A stretch of 64,000 bases of DNA from Bosea sp. BIWAKO-01 (GCF_001748145.1 NZ_BCQA01000001.1:5792501-5856500); one strand, 5' to 3'; positions 21,112 to 31,158 are shown, numbered from the stretch's first letter. The notes: generated by a model from the letters alone, not told the origin. Made by a program: numbers and translations.

Positions 21112-23481
21112 ATGGATTACTTCAGGCGCTTCACCTTCCTGTTCGCGACGCCGAACTTCGACGCTGAGGATCTCGAGGGGATCCGGTTCAACCAGATCGT
21201 CGACGAGATCGAGCGCTCCGGCTTCGAGGTCGTCAAGGCGCGCAAGTTGGAAGATGCCGAGATCGCGGTCCAGACCGATGCAGCCATCGGCTGCATGGTG
21301 GTCGATTGGGGCAAGAAGGGGCTGGAAGGCAAGACGGCGCATCTGATCAACCTGATGCGCCGCCGCGGGCTCGACTTCCCGATCATCCTGCTGATCCGCC
21401 GCAAGCGCTTCGAGGACGTGCCGGTCGAGGTGCTCGACTTCATCGACGGCTATATATTCCTGTCGGAGGAAACACCGCCCTTCATCGCCAAGAGCCTTAT
21501 CAGCCGCCTCAAGCAATATGCCGAGACGCTGAAAACGCCATTTTTCGGTGCGCTCGTCGACTATGCCGAAGAGGGCAATCACCTGTGGACCTGCCCCGGT
21601 CATAATGGCGGCGTCTTCTACAGCCGCAGTCCGATCGGGCGCGTTTTCATGGAGCATCTCGGCGAGGCGGTCTTCCGCGACGACCTCGACAATTCGGTGC
21701 TCGATCTCGGCGACCTGCTGACCCATGAGGGGCCCGCGCTGAAAGCGCAGAAGGAAGCCGCCCAGATTTTCGGCGCCGAGAAGACCTATTTCGTCCTCAA
21801 CGGCACCTCGACCTCCAACAAGGTCGCGCTCGCGGCACTGGTCACGGATGGCGACCTCGTGCTCTTCGACCGTAACAACCACAAGGCCGCCCATCATGGC
21901 GCCCTGCTCATCGGCGGCGGGATCCCGGTCTATGTTCCCACCGTCCGCAACGCCTGGGGTCTGATCGGGCCGATGCGCTGGGACACATTCGACGAGGCAG
22001 CGCTGCGCGAGCGCATCAGGACGCATCCGCTGGTCACGGATCGGGATGCCTGGCAGAAGCCGCGCCCGTTCCGCGTCGCCGTGGTCGAGCAATGCACCTA
22101 TGACGGCTCGATCCACAGCGCCGAGATGATCCTGCAGCGCATCGGTCATCTCTGCGATTACATCCTCTTCGACGAGGCCTGGGCCGGATTCATGAAGTTC
22201 CACCCGCTCTATGCCGGGCGCTTCGCGATGGGGCTCTCCGATCTCGGGCCTGACGCGCCCGGCATCATCGCGACGCAATCGACGCACAAGCAACTGGCGA
22301 GCTTCTCCCAGGCCTCGCAGATCCATATCAAGGACAGGCACATCCGGGGGCAGAAGCGCCGGGTCGAGCATCGACGCTTCAATGAGAGCTTCATGCAATA
22401 TGCCTCGACCTCGCCCTTCTATCCGCTGTTCGCCTCGCTGGATGTCGGCGCGCAGATGATGAAGGGGCGCTCCGGCGAAGTGCTCTGGGACGATACGATC
22501 AAGCTCGGAATCGAGCTGCGCAAGAAGATCCGGGCCGTCCGGCGCGAATTCGAGGAGAAGGAAGCGCGGCCCGAGCGGCGCTGGTTCTTCGAGCCCTTCG
22601 TGCCCGACCGGGTGACGATTCCCGATGCATCGCGGCAGGGTGCGGTCCATGACGTCGCCTGGGAGATGGTCGCGACCGACCAGCTCGCCCTGGACCCGGC
22701 CTATTGGCAGCTCGCGCCGGGGGCGGCCTGGCATGGCTTTCCTGGACTGGAGCCGGGCTTTGCCATGACCGACCCCAACAAGCTGACGCTGCTGACGCCG
22801 GGCTTCGACCGCGCGACCGGCAGCTATGTCGAACACGGCATACCCGCGCCGGTCGTCGCCCAGTTTCTGCGCGAGAACCGGATCGTCGCCGAGAAGAACG
22901 ACCTCAACTCGCTGCTCTTCCTGCTGACGCCGGGCGTCGAGGCGAGCAAGGCCGGCACCCTGATCAGCGGCCTCGTCGCCTTCAAGAAGCTGCATGACGA
23001 CAACGCCCTGCTGGAGGAGGCGATTCCCGAGTTCTGCCGACGCCGGCCTTCGCGCTATGGCGGGGTCCGGCTGCGCGATCTCTGTGGCGAGATGCACCGG
23101 TTCTTCCGCGAGGCGGATGTCAGCGGACTGCAGGCCAGGCAGTTCTCGCCCGAGCACCTGCCGGAGATCGCGATGTCGCCTCATGACGCAGCGCGCTGCC
23201 TGGTGCGCAACGATGTCGACTACCTGCCGATCGACGCCATTGCCGGGCGCATCGCCACGACGCCCTTCGTCGTCTACCCGCCAGGCATCGCATCGATCGT
23301 TCCAGGCGAGCGACTGACCGCACGGGCCCAGCCGATGATCGACTACCTCAGGATGTTCGAGGCGAGTTTCAATGCCTTCCCCGGCTTCGATGTCGAGATC
23401 CAGGGCATCTATCGCGAGACCGATGCCACCGGGCGGGTGCGGCTCCACACCTATGTCGTGAGCGAACAGGCCCAGGGTTAA
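21112..23481 (+). CDS. Orn/Lys/Arg decarboxylase (class III, PLP-dependent)
   Basis: Large fold-type I decarboxylase of the AdiA/LdcC/SpeF family, 789 residues. The N-terminal wing domain (about 1-130) resembles a response-regulator receiver. The PLP domain follows, with the cofactor lysine at 393 in STHKQLASFSQ and the DEAWAGFMKFHP aspartate segment; the C-terminal domain begins near 600. Products would be a polyamine precursor (agmatine, cadaverine or putrescine), but the specificity cannot be read by eye. These enzymes serve acid resistance or polyamine synthesis. An acetyltransferase follows after 26 bases and may be co-expressed. Confidence 0.9.
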   Translation: MDYFRRFTFLFATPNFDAEDLEGIRFNQIVDEIERSGFEVVKARKLEDAEIAVQTDAAIGCMVVDWGKKGLEGKTAHLINLMRRRGLDFPIILLIRRKRFEDVPVEVLDFIDGYIFLSEETPPFIAKSLISRLKQYAETLKTPFFGALVDYAEEGNHLWTCPGHNGGVFYSRSPIGRVFMEHLGEAVFRDDLDNSVLDLGDLLTHEGPALKAQKEAAQIFGAEKTYFVLNGTSTSNKVALAALVTDGDLVLFDRNNHKAAHHGALLIGGGIPVYVPTVRNAWGLIGPMRWDTFDEAALRERIRTHPLVTDRDAWQKPRPFRVAVVEQCTYDGSIHSAEMILQRIGHLCDYILFDEAWAGFMKFHPLYAGRFAMGLSDLGPDAPGIIATQSTHKQLASFSQASQIHIKDRHIRGQKRRVEHRRFNESFMQYASTSPFYPLFASLDVGAQMMKGRSGEVLWDDTIKLGIELRKKIRAVRREFEEKEARPERRWFFEPFVPDRVTIPDASRQGAVHDVAWEMVATDQLALDPAYWQLAPGAAWHGFPGLEPGFAMTDPNKLTLLTPGFDRATGSYVEHGIPAPVVAQFLRENRIVAEKNDLNSLLFLLTPGVEASKAGTLISGLVAFKKLHDDNALLEEAIPEFCRRRPSRYGGVRLRDLCGEMHRFFREADVSGLQARQFSPEHLPEIAMSPHDAARCLVRNDVDYLPIDAIAGRIATTPFVVYPPGIASIVPGERLTARAQPMIDYLRMFEASFNAFPGFDVEIQGIYRETDATGRVRLHTYVVSEQAQG

Positions 23482-23507
23482 GATCAGCGGACCGGCAGCG
23501 ACACGCC

Positions 23508-24071
23508 ATGCAGAACGAAATCCCGATCATCATCCGCCCGTCGCGCGACGCCGATGTCGAGCCGATGCTGGCAATCTATCGCCGACATATCCGGCGCGGC
23601 ATCGAGGCCGGGGTCGAGGACAGCGGCACGCCGCAGCCGGACGATCTGCGCGACCGGCGCAAGAACCTGCGTAACCGCCGCCTGCCGCATCTGGTCGCGA
23701 CCTTGGGAGGGGAGATCGTCGGCTATGCCTATGTCGTCCTGTTCCGCAAGCGCCCGGCCTATCGCTTCACCGTCAAGCATTCGATCTATGTCCACCACGA
23801 CCATCTCGGACGGGGGATCGGGCGCCTGCTGATGCAAGCGCTGATCGACGCCTGTGCGGCTGCGGGTTTCAGGCAGATGATCGGCTATATCGACGCCGAG
23901 AACACTGCCTCGCTTGCCCTGCACGAGCGCTTCGCGTTCGCCAGGGTCGGTCTGCTGCCGGGCGTCGCCTATCGCTATGGCAAATGGTCCGACAGCGTCA
24001 TGGTGCAGCGATCGCTCGGCGCTGGCGCCACCTTGCCGGCGACGCCAAACGGCACGGCCTCGCCGACCTGA
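23508..24071 (+). CDS. GNAT acetyltransferase, phosphinothricin N-acetyltransferase-like
   Basis: A 187-residue acetyltransferase of the Pat/MddA type, which acetylates small amino-group compounds using acetyl-CoA. Motif A is HDHLGRGIGRLLMQALIDAC near 100-120, followed by the family-typical GYIDAENTASLALHERFAFARVGLLPGVAYRYGKWSDSVMVQR. Located 26 bases after the decarboxylase in the same direction, so it may acetylate the amine product, though methionine-sulfone or phosphinothricin-type substrates are equally consistent with the family. Confidence 0.85.
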   Translation: MQNEIPIIIRPSRDADVEPMLAIYRRHIRRGIEAGVEDSGTPQPDDLRDRRKNLRNRRLPHLVATLGGEIVGYAYVVLFRKRPAYRFTVKHSIYVHHDHLGRGIGRLLMQALIDACAAAGFRQMIGYIDAENTASLALHERFAFARVGLLPGVAYRYGKWSDSVMVQRSLGAGATLPATPNGTASPT

Positions 24072-24175
24072 ACTGCGCGCCTGGCGTTTCAAGCTGGGCC
24101 GCGACGGTCCGCCACCGCGATCCGTCGGCTCGCATCGCGGCCAGATCCTCCGGTCAGCCGCCCCACGGACGACCG

Positions 24176-25075
24176 TCAGTAGGCCTCCGGGACGTAGAGC
24201 TCCGGCGGAACGGCGTTTCGGGTGTAGTCGGGATGGCGCACCCGCTCCGGCAAGGTGATGTCCTGCTTCGGCACGGTTTCATAGGGTATCTGGCTGAGCA
24301 GATGTGCGATGCAGTTGAGCCGGGCCCGCTTCTTGTCGACCGCCTGAACCACCCACCACGGTGCGTGCTCCGTGTGGGTGCGATCGAACATCTCCTCCTT
24401 GGCGCGAGTATAGTCCTCCCAATGAACGCGGCTCTCCATGTCCATTGGCGAGAGCTTCCACTGCTTCAGTGGATCGGCGATCCGCATGCGGAAGCGGAAT
24501 TCCTGCTCCTCGTCGGTGATGGAGAACCAGTATTTGATCAGGATGATGCCGGAGCGCACCAGCATGTGCTCGAAATCCGGAACGGAGCGGAAGAACTCCT
24601 CCAGCTCTTCCTGCGAGCAGAACCCCATGACCCGCTCGACCCCGGCGCGGTTGTACCAGCTGCGGTCGAACAGCACCATTTCGCCAGCCGTCGGCAGATG
24701 CGGCACATAGCGCTGGAAATACCATTGGTGGCGCTCGCGCTCGGTCGGCGCCGGCAACGCCACGACACGGCAGATCCGCGGATTGAGCCGCTGCGTGACG
24801 CGTTTGATCGCGCCGCCCTTGCCGGCAGAGTCGCGCCCTTCGAAGAGCACGACAACCTTGAGCTTCTTGTACTGGATCCAGTCCTGAAGCCGCACGAGTT
24901 CGTGCTGCAGGTTGAACAGCTCCCGGAAATAGACCTTCCGGTCCAGCGTCGGACCTCCTGAGCCCAGCCCCTCGGAGACAAGTTCGTTGAGCCGATCCTC
25001 CTCAAGCTGCAGCTCCAGCTCCTCGTCGAAGCTGTCGGCGATCTCCGCTTTGATCCGGTCCAGATCGATTGTCAT
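24176..25075 (-). CDS. ppk2: Polyphosphate kinase 2
   Basis: Transfers phosphate between polyphosphate and nucleotides, usually making GTP or ATP from the diphosphate. 299 residues, one PPK2 domain. Walker A-like EGRDSAGKGG is at 79-88, Walker B-like VLFDRSWYNRAGVERVMGF with Asp137, and the lid segment KQWKLSPMDMESRVHWEDYTRAKE follows. The acidic N-terminal helix (MTIDLDRIKAEIADSFDEEL) is common in class I enzymes. The ATG at 25075 is where homology starts; longer in-frame readings upstream look non-coding. Convergent with the acetyltransferase. Confidence 0.93.
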   Translation of the reverse strand: MTIDLDRIKAEIADSFDEELELQLEEDRLNELVSEGLGSGGPTLDRKVYFRELFNLQHELVRLQDWIQYKKLKVVVLFEGRDSAGKGGAIKRVTQRLNPRICRVVALPAPTERERHQWYFQRYVPHLPTAGEMVLFDRSWYNRAGVERVMGFCSQEELEEFFRSVPDFEHMLVRSGIILIKYWFSITDEEQEFRFRMRIADPLKQWKLSPMDMESRVHWEDYTRAKEEMFDRTHTEHAPWWVVQAVDKKRARLNCIAHLLSQIPYETVPKQDITLPERVRHPDYTRNAVPPELYVPEAY

Positions 25076-25356
25076 GAGCTGCAAACCTTCGACATGCGTT
25101 TTGACAAATGAGGTACGGACGCACCAGGAGACCGCGGTCTTGCGGGGATCAAATCCACGCCATCCGCAGCCGAAATTCTTGTGCGCCCCTCGCCTGCCGC
25201 AGCAGTCTCGCCGGCTAAAGTGACGCTGCGATGACCCACATGCCCTGCGGTTTCTCAGGCGGAGCATAGCCGTACGGGGAACGGGCCAGAATTCCTGGTT
25301 TACGGCATCCTGTTCTTTGCCTCTGATGTCATCGAGACCGATATCCGGAGGGCGCG

Positions 25357-26802
25357 ATGCGTGGATACCTGCTGGCCTGGCTCGTCTTTCTCGCGTCGCT
25401 TGCCCCAACGATGGCCCAAACCAGGCGCCCGGCAGCACCGGTGGCGACGCTTCCGCAGCTGAAAACCTGGACGGGCGATTTCGACGGCATGCAGGAGCGC
25501 CGCGTCGTGCGGCTGCTCGTCCCCTACAGCAAGTCGCTCTATTTCATCGATCGCGGGCGCCAATACGGCGTCGTCGCCGAGATCGGGCAACGCTTCGAGG
25601 CGTGGCTGAACGCGCGCCACAAGGCGAAGGCCCTGACCATCAGGGTCGGATTCGTGCCCGTCCCGCGCGAAGACCTCCTGCACGCGCTGAATGCAGGACG
25701 CGGCGATATCGTGGCCGGCAACCTGACGATCACGCCCGAAAGACAGGCGGAGGTCGATTTTGCCGATCCCTGGACGACGAGGGCCAGGGAGATCGTGGTG
25801 ACCGGTCCGGCCGCCCCCGAACTCAAGGGCATCGACGATCTGGCCGGGCGGGAGATCTATGTCCGGGCCGACAGCAGCTATGCGACGCATCTGCGCGCGC
25901 TGAGCAAGGCGTTCGAGGGGCGCGGCCTCAAGGCCATCACCCTGAAACCCTCCGACCCCAATCTCGAGGATGAGGATATCCTCGAGATGGTCAGCGCCGG
26001 ATTGCTGCCCTTCGCGATCGTCGACGACCACAAGGCCTCCCTCTGGTCGAAAGTCTACAAGGGTCTCTCGGTGCGCCCCGATCTCGCGATCAACGAAGAT
26101 GGTTCGATCGCCTGGGCCATGCGCAAGAACAGCCCGCTCCTGCGCGAGGAACTCGCTGCCTTCATCAAGGAGCATCGGCTGGGGACCGCGTTCGGCAATG
26201 ATGTCGGGCGCCGCTACTATGGCAGCGACCGGATCGTCAGGAATGCCTATGCGCCGGAGGACGAGAAGCGCTTCCGCGAGCTCGTTGCCCAGTTCAAGAG
26301 CCAGGGCGAAGCTTATCGCTTCGACTGGCTGATGCTGATGGCGCAGGGCTATCAGGAGTCGCAGCTCGACCAGAGCCGTCGCAGCCGCCGCGGTGCCGTC
26401 GGCGTGATGCAGCTGATGCCGAAGACCGCTGCGGCACCGCCGATCAGTATCGAAGGCGTCGACAAGGACGCCGCCAGGAATATCCAGGCCGGGGCCGCCT
26501 ATATGCGGCACATCACCGAGACCTATATCGTCAGGGATGCTGCCGTCGATGCACGCAATCGCGTGCTCTTCGCCTTCGCGGCCTATAATGCCGGGCCGGG
26601 CAACCTGCGGAAATTCCGGCGCATAGCCCGCGAGAAGGGGCTGAACCCCACTATCTGGTTCGACAATGTCGAACATGCCGCCGCCCAGGTCGTGGGCCGC
26701 GAGACCGTCCAGTATGTCAGCAACATCTACAAATACTTCATCGCCTATTCGCTGATGCTCGAGCGCGAGCAGCAGCGCAGCGTCGCAGCAGAGGCACCGT
26801 GA
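25357..26802 (+). CDS. MltF-like membrane-bound lytic murein transglycosylase
   Basis: Periplasmic peptidoglycan-cleaving enzyme, 481 residues. A signal peptide ends near PTMA before QTRR. Residues about 50-275 form an extracellular solute-binding family 3 domain (regulatory in MltF), and 315-450 a lytic transglycosylase domain with catalytic Glu334 in QGYQESQLDQS, then GAVGVMQLMPKTA and AFAAYNAGPGNLRKFRR. The cleavage leaves 1,6-anhydromuramyl ends. There is no lipobox, so anchoring would be by an uncleaved signal or protein contact. It is monocistronic and convergent with the next gene. Confidence 0.9.
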   Translation: MRGYLLAWLVFLASLAPTMAQTRRPAAPVATLPQLKTWTGDFDGMQERRVVRLLVPYSKSLYFIDRGRQYGVVAEIGQRFEAWLNARHKAKALTIRVGFVPVPREDLLHALNAGRGDIVAGNLTITPERQAEVDFADPWTTRAREIVVTGPAAPELKGIDDLAGREIYVRADSSYATHLRALSKAFEGRGLKAITLKPSDPNLEDEDILEMVSAGLLPFAIVDDHKASLWSKVYKGLSVRPDLAINEDGSIAWAMRKNSPLLREELAAFIKEHRLGTAFGNDVGRRYYGSDRIVRNAYAPEDEKRFRELVAQFKSQGEAYRFDWLMLMAQGYQESQLDQSRRSRRGAVGVMQLMPKTAAAPPISIEGVDKDAARNIQAGAAYMRHITETYIVRDAAVDARNRVLFAFAAYNAGPGNLRKFRRIAREKGLNPTIWFDNVEHAAAQVVGRETVQYVSNIYKYFIAYSLMLEREQQRSVAAEAP

Positions 26803-26879
26803 GCCGGGGCGCCGGCGCCCGGTCAGCGCCATCCGCGGTCGGTCAGATGGTCGGACCGGCCATCATGCCCGGTGCGCGA

Positions 26880-27719
26880 TTATTTCGGAAACAGGAACTG
26901 GAGCTGGGCCCTGAGCTGCCAGTCGGCGCCGCCGCTGGGCTTTGCGACGTTGTAATAGGCCGCGAGCTGCGCGTTGACGGGCTGGTGGCCGATCTTGAAC
27001 ACCCGACCAAAACCTCCGCCGATCGGCACCGTCCAGCGGTCGCCATGGCCGGCTTCCCAGTCGGCAGTGATGATCGGAGACGAGGTCAGGTACCAGCCGC
27101 CGTGGAAATTGTAGTTCACGAAGGGCTGCAGCGTCATCGCGTTGACCGCGCTGCGGTTGCTCTTACCCGCGAAGGACCAGACATTGTTGACGAGAACGCC
27201 GACGACCCAGGGCCCTTCGATGGCCAGGGCGACGAAGGCCGGACCGGCCGAGTACTTGCCGGCCGTGAGCGTCTTGTCGGTGCCGGTCGGGAACACGAAG
27301 GTCGGCCCGATGCCCCAGATGATGCCGTGCGTCGGCTGCTTCGGCGAGAAGAAGAAGCTCGGGTTGATGTCGCCGAGCCCGAACTCGCGCTCGCCATTCA
27401 CCGTCAGGGCCGGTTGCGAGATCACCGGGGTGATCCAGCGCGTGATCAGGTTCCAGTCCTTGTTCAGCGTGATCGGGATCACGGGCTGGATGTTGAGGAC
27501 GTTCTGCAGCTGCTTGTGCGGCCCGACATTGAAGTTGAAGTTGTTCTGGAAGGGCAGGCTGATCATGTCGGCAACGGGGTTCTGCGCCGCCTTGGCCAGA
27601 TCGGCCGTGCTTTTCCCTGGTTCCTCCTGCGCGACCGCGAAAGAGCTCGCCAAGCCGATTGAGATGGCGAGCGCGAACCTCAGTGCCAAACGCCCGCAGC
27701 CATCGCGCCGTGCAGACAT
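26880..27719 (-). CDS. Outer-membrane transporter-like beta-barrel protein
   Basis: A secreted 279-residue protein with a signal peptide ending SSFAVAQ-EE. The mature part alternates hydrophobic and polar residues in strand-like segments (FVFPTGTDKTLTAG, GGWYLTSSPIITADWEAG, PVNAQLAAYYNVAKP) and ends in FLFPK, with a terminal aromatic region as in outer-membrane barrels. The pattern resembles proteins annotated as transporter or MetA-pathway phenol-degradation family. The substrate is unknown. The ATG at 27719 begins the signal peptide. No partner gene is adjacent on the same strand. Confidence 0.6.
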   Translation of the reverse strand: MSARRDGCGRLALRFALAISIGLASSFAVAQEEPGKSTADLAKAAQNPVADMISLPFQNNFNFNVGPHKQLQNVLNIQPVIPITLNKDWNLITRWITPVISQPALTVNGEREFGLGDINPSFFFSPKQPTHGIIWGIGPTFVFPTGTDKTLTAGKYSAGPAFVALAIEGPWVVGVLVNNVWSFAGKSNRSAVNAMTLQPFVNYNFHGGWYLTSSPIITADWEAGHGDRWTVPIGGGFGRVFKIGHQPVNAQLAAYYNVAKPSGGADWQLRAQLQFLFPK

Positions 27720-27986
27720 GAGATGCTCCGTCTGAAGTCCAGACCGCCTGCAGCCAGTGGAACAGAGTTCAGTTTGGGACGCTAGACCTCGCAACACCTG
27801 GCAAACATAAAGTTGAGCCTCCGTTGTTTGCGGGACACATCTGCGCGAAGATTGTGCGGCATCTCCAATCGCCGCAACATAAGCGATTGCCCCTCCGGGC
27901 CCCTCTGGCAAGGCCGGGTTCAGCCGCCCTACCCTAAGTTCAGGGCCAAGCCCCGATCACCTTCAGCCGGCTGGGTACGCCCCTGC

Positions 27987-28424
27987 TCAGGGCACCACCG
28001 GCGCCTGGTGCTCATCGTCGATCGAGCGCGTATCGCCTGTCCCGATCAGCGTTCGCGTCGCGTCGATCGAGGCATAGATCCAGAGGATCTTCATGCCCTC
28101 GGTCGCCGAGACGTTGCGAAACCGATGCGGCAGATTGGCGGGGATGAACGTGATGTCGCCCGCCGCGATCGGGTACTCGACCCCATCGATCTCGGCGATG
28201 GCCTGGCCCTCCAGCAGCATCACGCTCTCTTCGCAATTGTGGCTGTGCAGAGGGATCGCAGCCCCCGGCTCGAAGATGGTGATGCCATTGATGAAGCTGG
28301 TCGAGCCCGTGCGGCGCGTGACGAGCGGAATCGTTTTGGCTCCACCGCCGCGCTGGCGCGCCGGGATCTCGGACGGACGAAGAACGGCGGGCCTGGCGCG
28401 GGCCATATCCTGGACGGTCGACAT
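27987..28424 (-). CDS. Cupin-domain protein
   Basis: A 145-residue single cupin with the metal-binding motif 1 PLHSHNCEESVMLLEG (two His plus Glu) and motif 2 DITFIPANLPHRFRN (His). Such proteins are small-molecule isomerases, dioxygenases or sensors; activity cannot be assigned. It lies 64 bases after the dehydrogenase-like gene and is probably last in the leftward binding-protein operon. Confidence 0.75.
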   Translation of the reverse strand: MSTVQDMARARPAVLRPSEIPARQRGGGAKTIPLVTRRTGSTSFINGITIFEPGAAIPLHSHNCEESVMLLEGQAIAEIDGVEYPIAAGDITFIPANLPHRFRNVSATEGMKILWIYASIDATRTLIGTGDTRSIDDEHQAPVVP

Positions 28425-28488
28425 GCGGGTCTCTCCTGATGGATTGAGTTCAGGACCGGACGGGTCCGATCAAAGGCGGCGTTCGGCT

Positions 28489-29574
28489 TCAGGCCGCGGC
28501 ACGTCCCGACAGTTGCCGGCGCAATTCCGCGATCACAGCCTCCGCGAAGGCATCCGTGCCCAATCTGCCGCCGATATCGCGGGTGCGTGTCGCCGGATCG
28601 TCGAGGACGATATCGACCGCGCGTTCGATTGCACCCGCAGCCTCGATCAGCCTGGCGTTGGCGTCGCGCCGGCCGCGCCAGTCCAGCAGCATCGCCGCCG
28701 AGAGAATGAGGGAGGTCGGGTTCGCCAGGTTCTGCCCTGCGATATCAGGCGCGGACCCGTGCTGGGCCTGCGCGACGCAGATATCGTCGCCGGCATTGAT
28801 CGAGCCGCCGAGACCGAGGCTGCCGGACAGCTCGGACGCCTCGTCGGAGAGGATGTCTCCGAACATGTTGGTCGTCACGATCACATCGAAGCGATCCGGC
28901 GACCGGACCAGCAGCGCGGCCGTCGCGTCGACGATCAGCTCCTCCAGCTCCACGTCCGGATAGTCCGCTGCCACCTTGCGGACCTCGCGCAGGAACAGGC
29001 CATCCGACAGCTTGACCACATTGGCCTTGTGGACGGCGGTGACCTTGCGGCGGCGGCCGCGCGCCAGCTCGAAGGCAGCGCGTGCGATGCGGGAAGAGGA
29101 TTTCGCCGTGATCTTGCGGATCGACAACGCCATGTCAGGATCGGGCATGAACTCACCGCCGCCGGCGAACATGTTGCGGTCGGAGTAAAATCCCTCGGTG
29201 TTCTCGCGCACGATGACCAAGTCCATCGGCTTGCGCAGGATGCTCAGGCCCTCGCGCGATCGGCACGGGCGCAGATTGGCGAAAAGCTCGAAGACCACGC
29301 GCAGCTCGCCGGACGGATTGATGCCGCCCTTGTCGCGTGCCGGATAGTCATAGTGGGAGACCGGGCCGAGGATGACGCCATCGACCTCCGGAATCCGGGT
29401 CATGACGTCCTGCGGCAAGGTCGTGCCCTGCGCCTTCAGGCTGGCGAGGCCGATCTCGCGCGTCTCGACATCGAGCCCGAGCGCGAGCGCCGCGTCGGCA
29501 ACCTCGAGTACGGCAAGGGTGGCAGCGGTGATCTCGGGCCCGATGCCATCACCGGGAAGAACCAGGATTTTCAT
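28489..29574 (-). CDS. Isopropylmalate/isocitrate/tartrate dehydrogenase-family enzyme
   Basis: NAD(P)-dependent beta-decarboxylating dehydrogenase, 361 residues. GDGIGPEI at 8-15 is the family N-terminal motif, substrate arginines are in the LRPCRSREGL region, RENTEGFYSDRN is the conserved loop, KANVVKLSDGLF holds the catalytic Lys, and DATAALLVRSPDRFDVIVTTNMFGDILSDEAS carries the metal-binding aspartates. The surroundings (peptide-type binding proteins, cupin, hydrolases) argue for a catabolic hydroxyacid rather than leucine synthesis; tartrate dehydrogenase is one option. The start at MKILVLPGDG was chosen over an upstream ATG at 29637 because homology begins there. Confidence 0.8.
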   Translation of the reverse strand: MKILVLPGDGIGPEITAATLAVLEVADAALALGLDVETREIGLASLKAQGTTLPQDVMTRIPEVDGVILGPVSHYDYPARDKGGINPSGELRVVFELFANLRPCRSREGLSILRKPMDLVIVRENTEGFYSDRNMFAGGGEFMPDPDMALSIRKITAKSSSRIARAAFELARGRRRKVTAVHKANVVKLSDGLFLREVRKVAADYPDVELEELIVDATAALLVRSPDRFDVIVTTNMFGDILSDEASELSGSLGLGGSINAGDDICVAQAQHGSAPDIAGQNLANPTSLILSAAMLLDWRGRRDANARLIEAAGAIERAVDIVLDDPATRTRDIGGRLGTDAFAEAVIAELRRQLSGRAAA

Positions 29575-29652
29575 GATGAACCTGCTGGGTTTGTCGGCCG
29601 GCTTGCGTGACGCGAGCGCCCTCCGGGGTGTTGTCACCGGAGGGCGCTCGGC

Positions 29653-31158
29653 TCAGGCTGCGGCCCGTGACAGCGAACCGCTCAATGTCGGGTGCTTCGT
29701 CAGGCCGGCATTGACGTTGACGCTGCGGTCGATCTCGACAGTGTCGCCGGTGATGCGGAGGATGACGGTGTCGCAAAACACGGTCTCGACATAGCGCCAG
29801 GTCATGACGAAGGTCGCCTCGTCGCGCCAGACGCCGCTTGCGATCACGCGCATGCGGTCCGGCTGGTAGGCGTGATGCAGATCCTGCCCGCTCATCGTCG
29901 TCTGGCCTTCGATGCCATGTCCGAGGCCGAGTGTGACCCTATGCGTGCCGCGGTGGTCGACGAGACGGAATTCGCAGCTCCCTGCCCCGAAGCTGAGCGA
30001 CGCTTCCGATACCTGGTTGGCATTCGGCGCGAAGCGAATGCTGCGGCCACTGATCTCGGCCGCGCGGGGGCTCTGCAGGGCTCCCATCTCGACCGGCATC
30101 GCCAGTGTCGCCAGGCGTGAAGCGAGCGCAGCATCCGCCGCCGCGGAGCCCGGCTGCGTCAGGGCCGGAAACAGCTCCGCCCAGACAGTGCTCAGAAGCC
30201 GCTTCTCGCTCAGCGGAAGGGCCGCGGTGACGGTGATCGCCGCGCGCTGCTCCGGCAACAGGATGTAATATTGCCCGAAGACGCCGGCGGCGCGGGTGCC
30301 GCCATGGGGCGTCGTCCACCACTGGTAGCCGTAGCCCGGGCGGATATCGGGCACGCCATCGGGATCGGCCGGGCGATAGCGCTTGCCGTCGAACGACATC
30401 ATCTCGAATTCACCGACATGGTTGTGCCGTGTCGCCCGGACCCAATCGGCCGGGATCACCTGCTGGCCGTTCCACATGCCGTCCTGGAGATGCAGGACGG
30501 AGAATTTCATCATGTCCTCGGCGGAGCAGCTCAGCCCGTTCCCGCCGGTGCTGATGCCTTCCGGCGAGACATCCCAGCCGATCTCGCCCATGCCGAGCGG
30601 ACGGAACAGGCGCGGTTCCAGATAGTCGCTGACGGTCTGCCCGGTCAGCTTCGTGACGATGGCCGACAGCATGTAGCTGGAGCCGCTGCTATAGACGAAG
30701 CGCGTGCCGGGGCGTTCGACGACGGGCTCGTTCAGAAAGGCCTCGATCCAGCTTCCGGTAAGGTAGCGCCATTCGCCTCCGGACAGGCCAGTGCGGTGGC
30801 CCGTGCGCATGGTCAGCAGGTCCTTGACCGTCATCGCTGCGAGGTTCGGGCTGATTTCGGCCGGCAAATGCTCGGGGAAGAAGTCGACGACCTTATCGTC
30901 GAGGTCGAGCAGCCCATCGGCCTGGACGAAGCCGACAGCGACGGCCGTCCAGCTCTTCGTGGCGGAATGCTGCATATGCGGGCGGTCGGGACCGAACGGC
31001 TTCCAGAAAGCCTCGGCAACGACGGCATCGTCCTTGAAGACGATGAAGCTATGCAGTTCGAGGCCGGCGAGTTGCACGGCGTCGAGAAAGCGCGTGATCC
31101 CGGCGGCGTCGACATCGCGCGATGAAGGCGTCGCCCGGGGCAGTCGTGTCAAAGTCAT
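29653..31158 (-). CDS. Serine hydrolase of the beta-lactamase (class C) family
   Basis: A 501-residue hydrolase with the SxxK motif at Ser65-Lys68 (HSATKSW) and the YxS motif near Tyr156 (RFVYSSGSSY). The third motif is likely in GGTRAAGVFGQYYILL. No clear signal peptide is seen, so it may act on imported peptides, amides or esters in the cytoplasm. A C-terminal extension of about 120 residues beyond the catalytic domain has a lipocalin-like look and is common in esterase/D-aminopeptidase-type members. It lies between a peptide-type binding protein and the dehydrogenase-like gene. Confidence 0.75.
   Translation of the reverse strand: MTLTRLPRATPSSRDVDAAGITRFLDAVQLAGLELHSFIVFKDDAVVAEAFWKPFGPDRPHMQHSATKSWTAVAVGFVQADGLLDLDDKVVDFFPEHLPAEISPNLAAMTVKDLLTMRTGHRTGLSGGEWRYLTGSWIEAFLNEPVVERPGTRFVYSSGSSYMLSAIVTKLTGQTVSDYLEPRLFRPLGMGEIGWDVSPEGISTGGNGLSCSAEDMMKFSVLHLQDGMWNGQQVIPADWVRATRHNHVGEFEMMSFDGKRYRPADPDGVPDIRPGYGYQWWTTPHGGTRAAGVFGQYYILLPEQRAAITVTAALPLSEKRLLSTVWAELFPALTQPGSAAADAALASRLATLAMPVEMGALQSPRAAEISGRSIRFAPNANQVSEASLSFGAGSCEFRLVDHRGTHRVTLGLGHGIEGQTTMSGQDLHHAYQPDRMRVIASGVWRDEATFVMTWRYVETVFCDTVILRITGDTVEIDRSVNVNAGLTKHPTLSGSLSRAAA

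Noticed and set aside
21067..23448. A 793-codon leftward frame antisense to the decarboxylase
   Set aside because: It mirrors the decarboxylase frame and has a composition typical of antisense GC-rich DNA.
26804..26822. GC-rich palindrome between convergent mltF-like and outer-membrane genes as a bidirectional terminator
   Set aside because: The stem is only five base pairs with alternative pairings and there is no T-tract on either strand.
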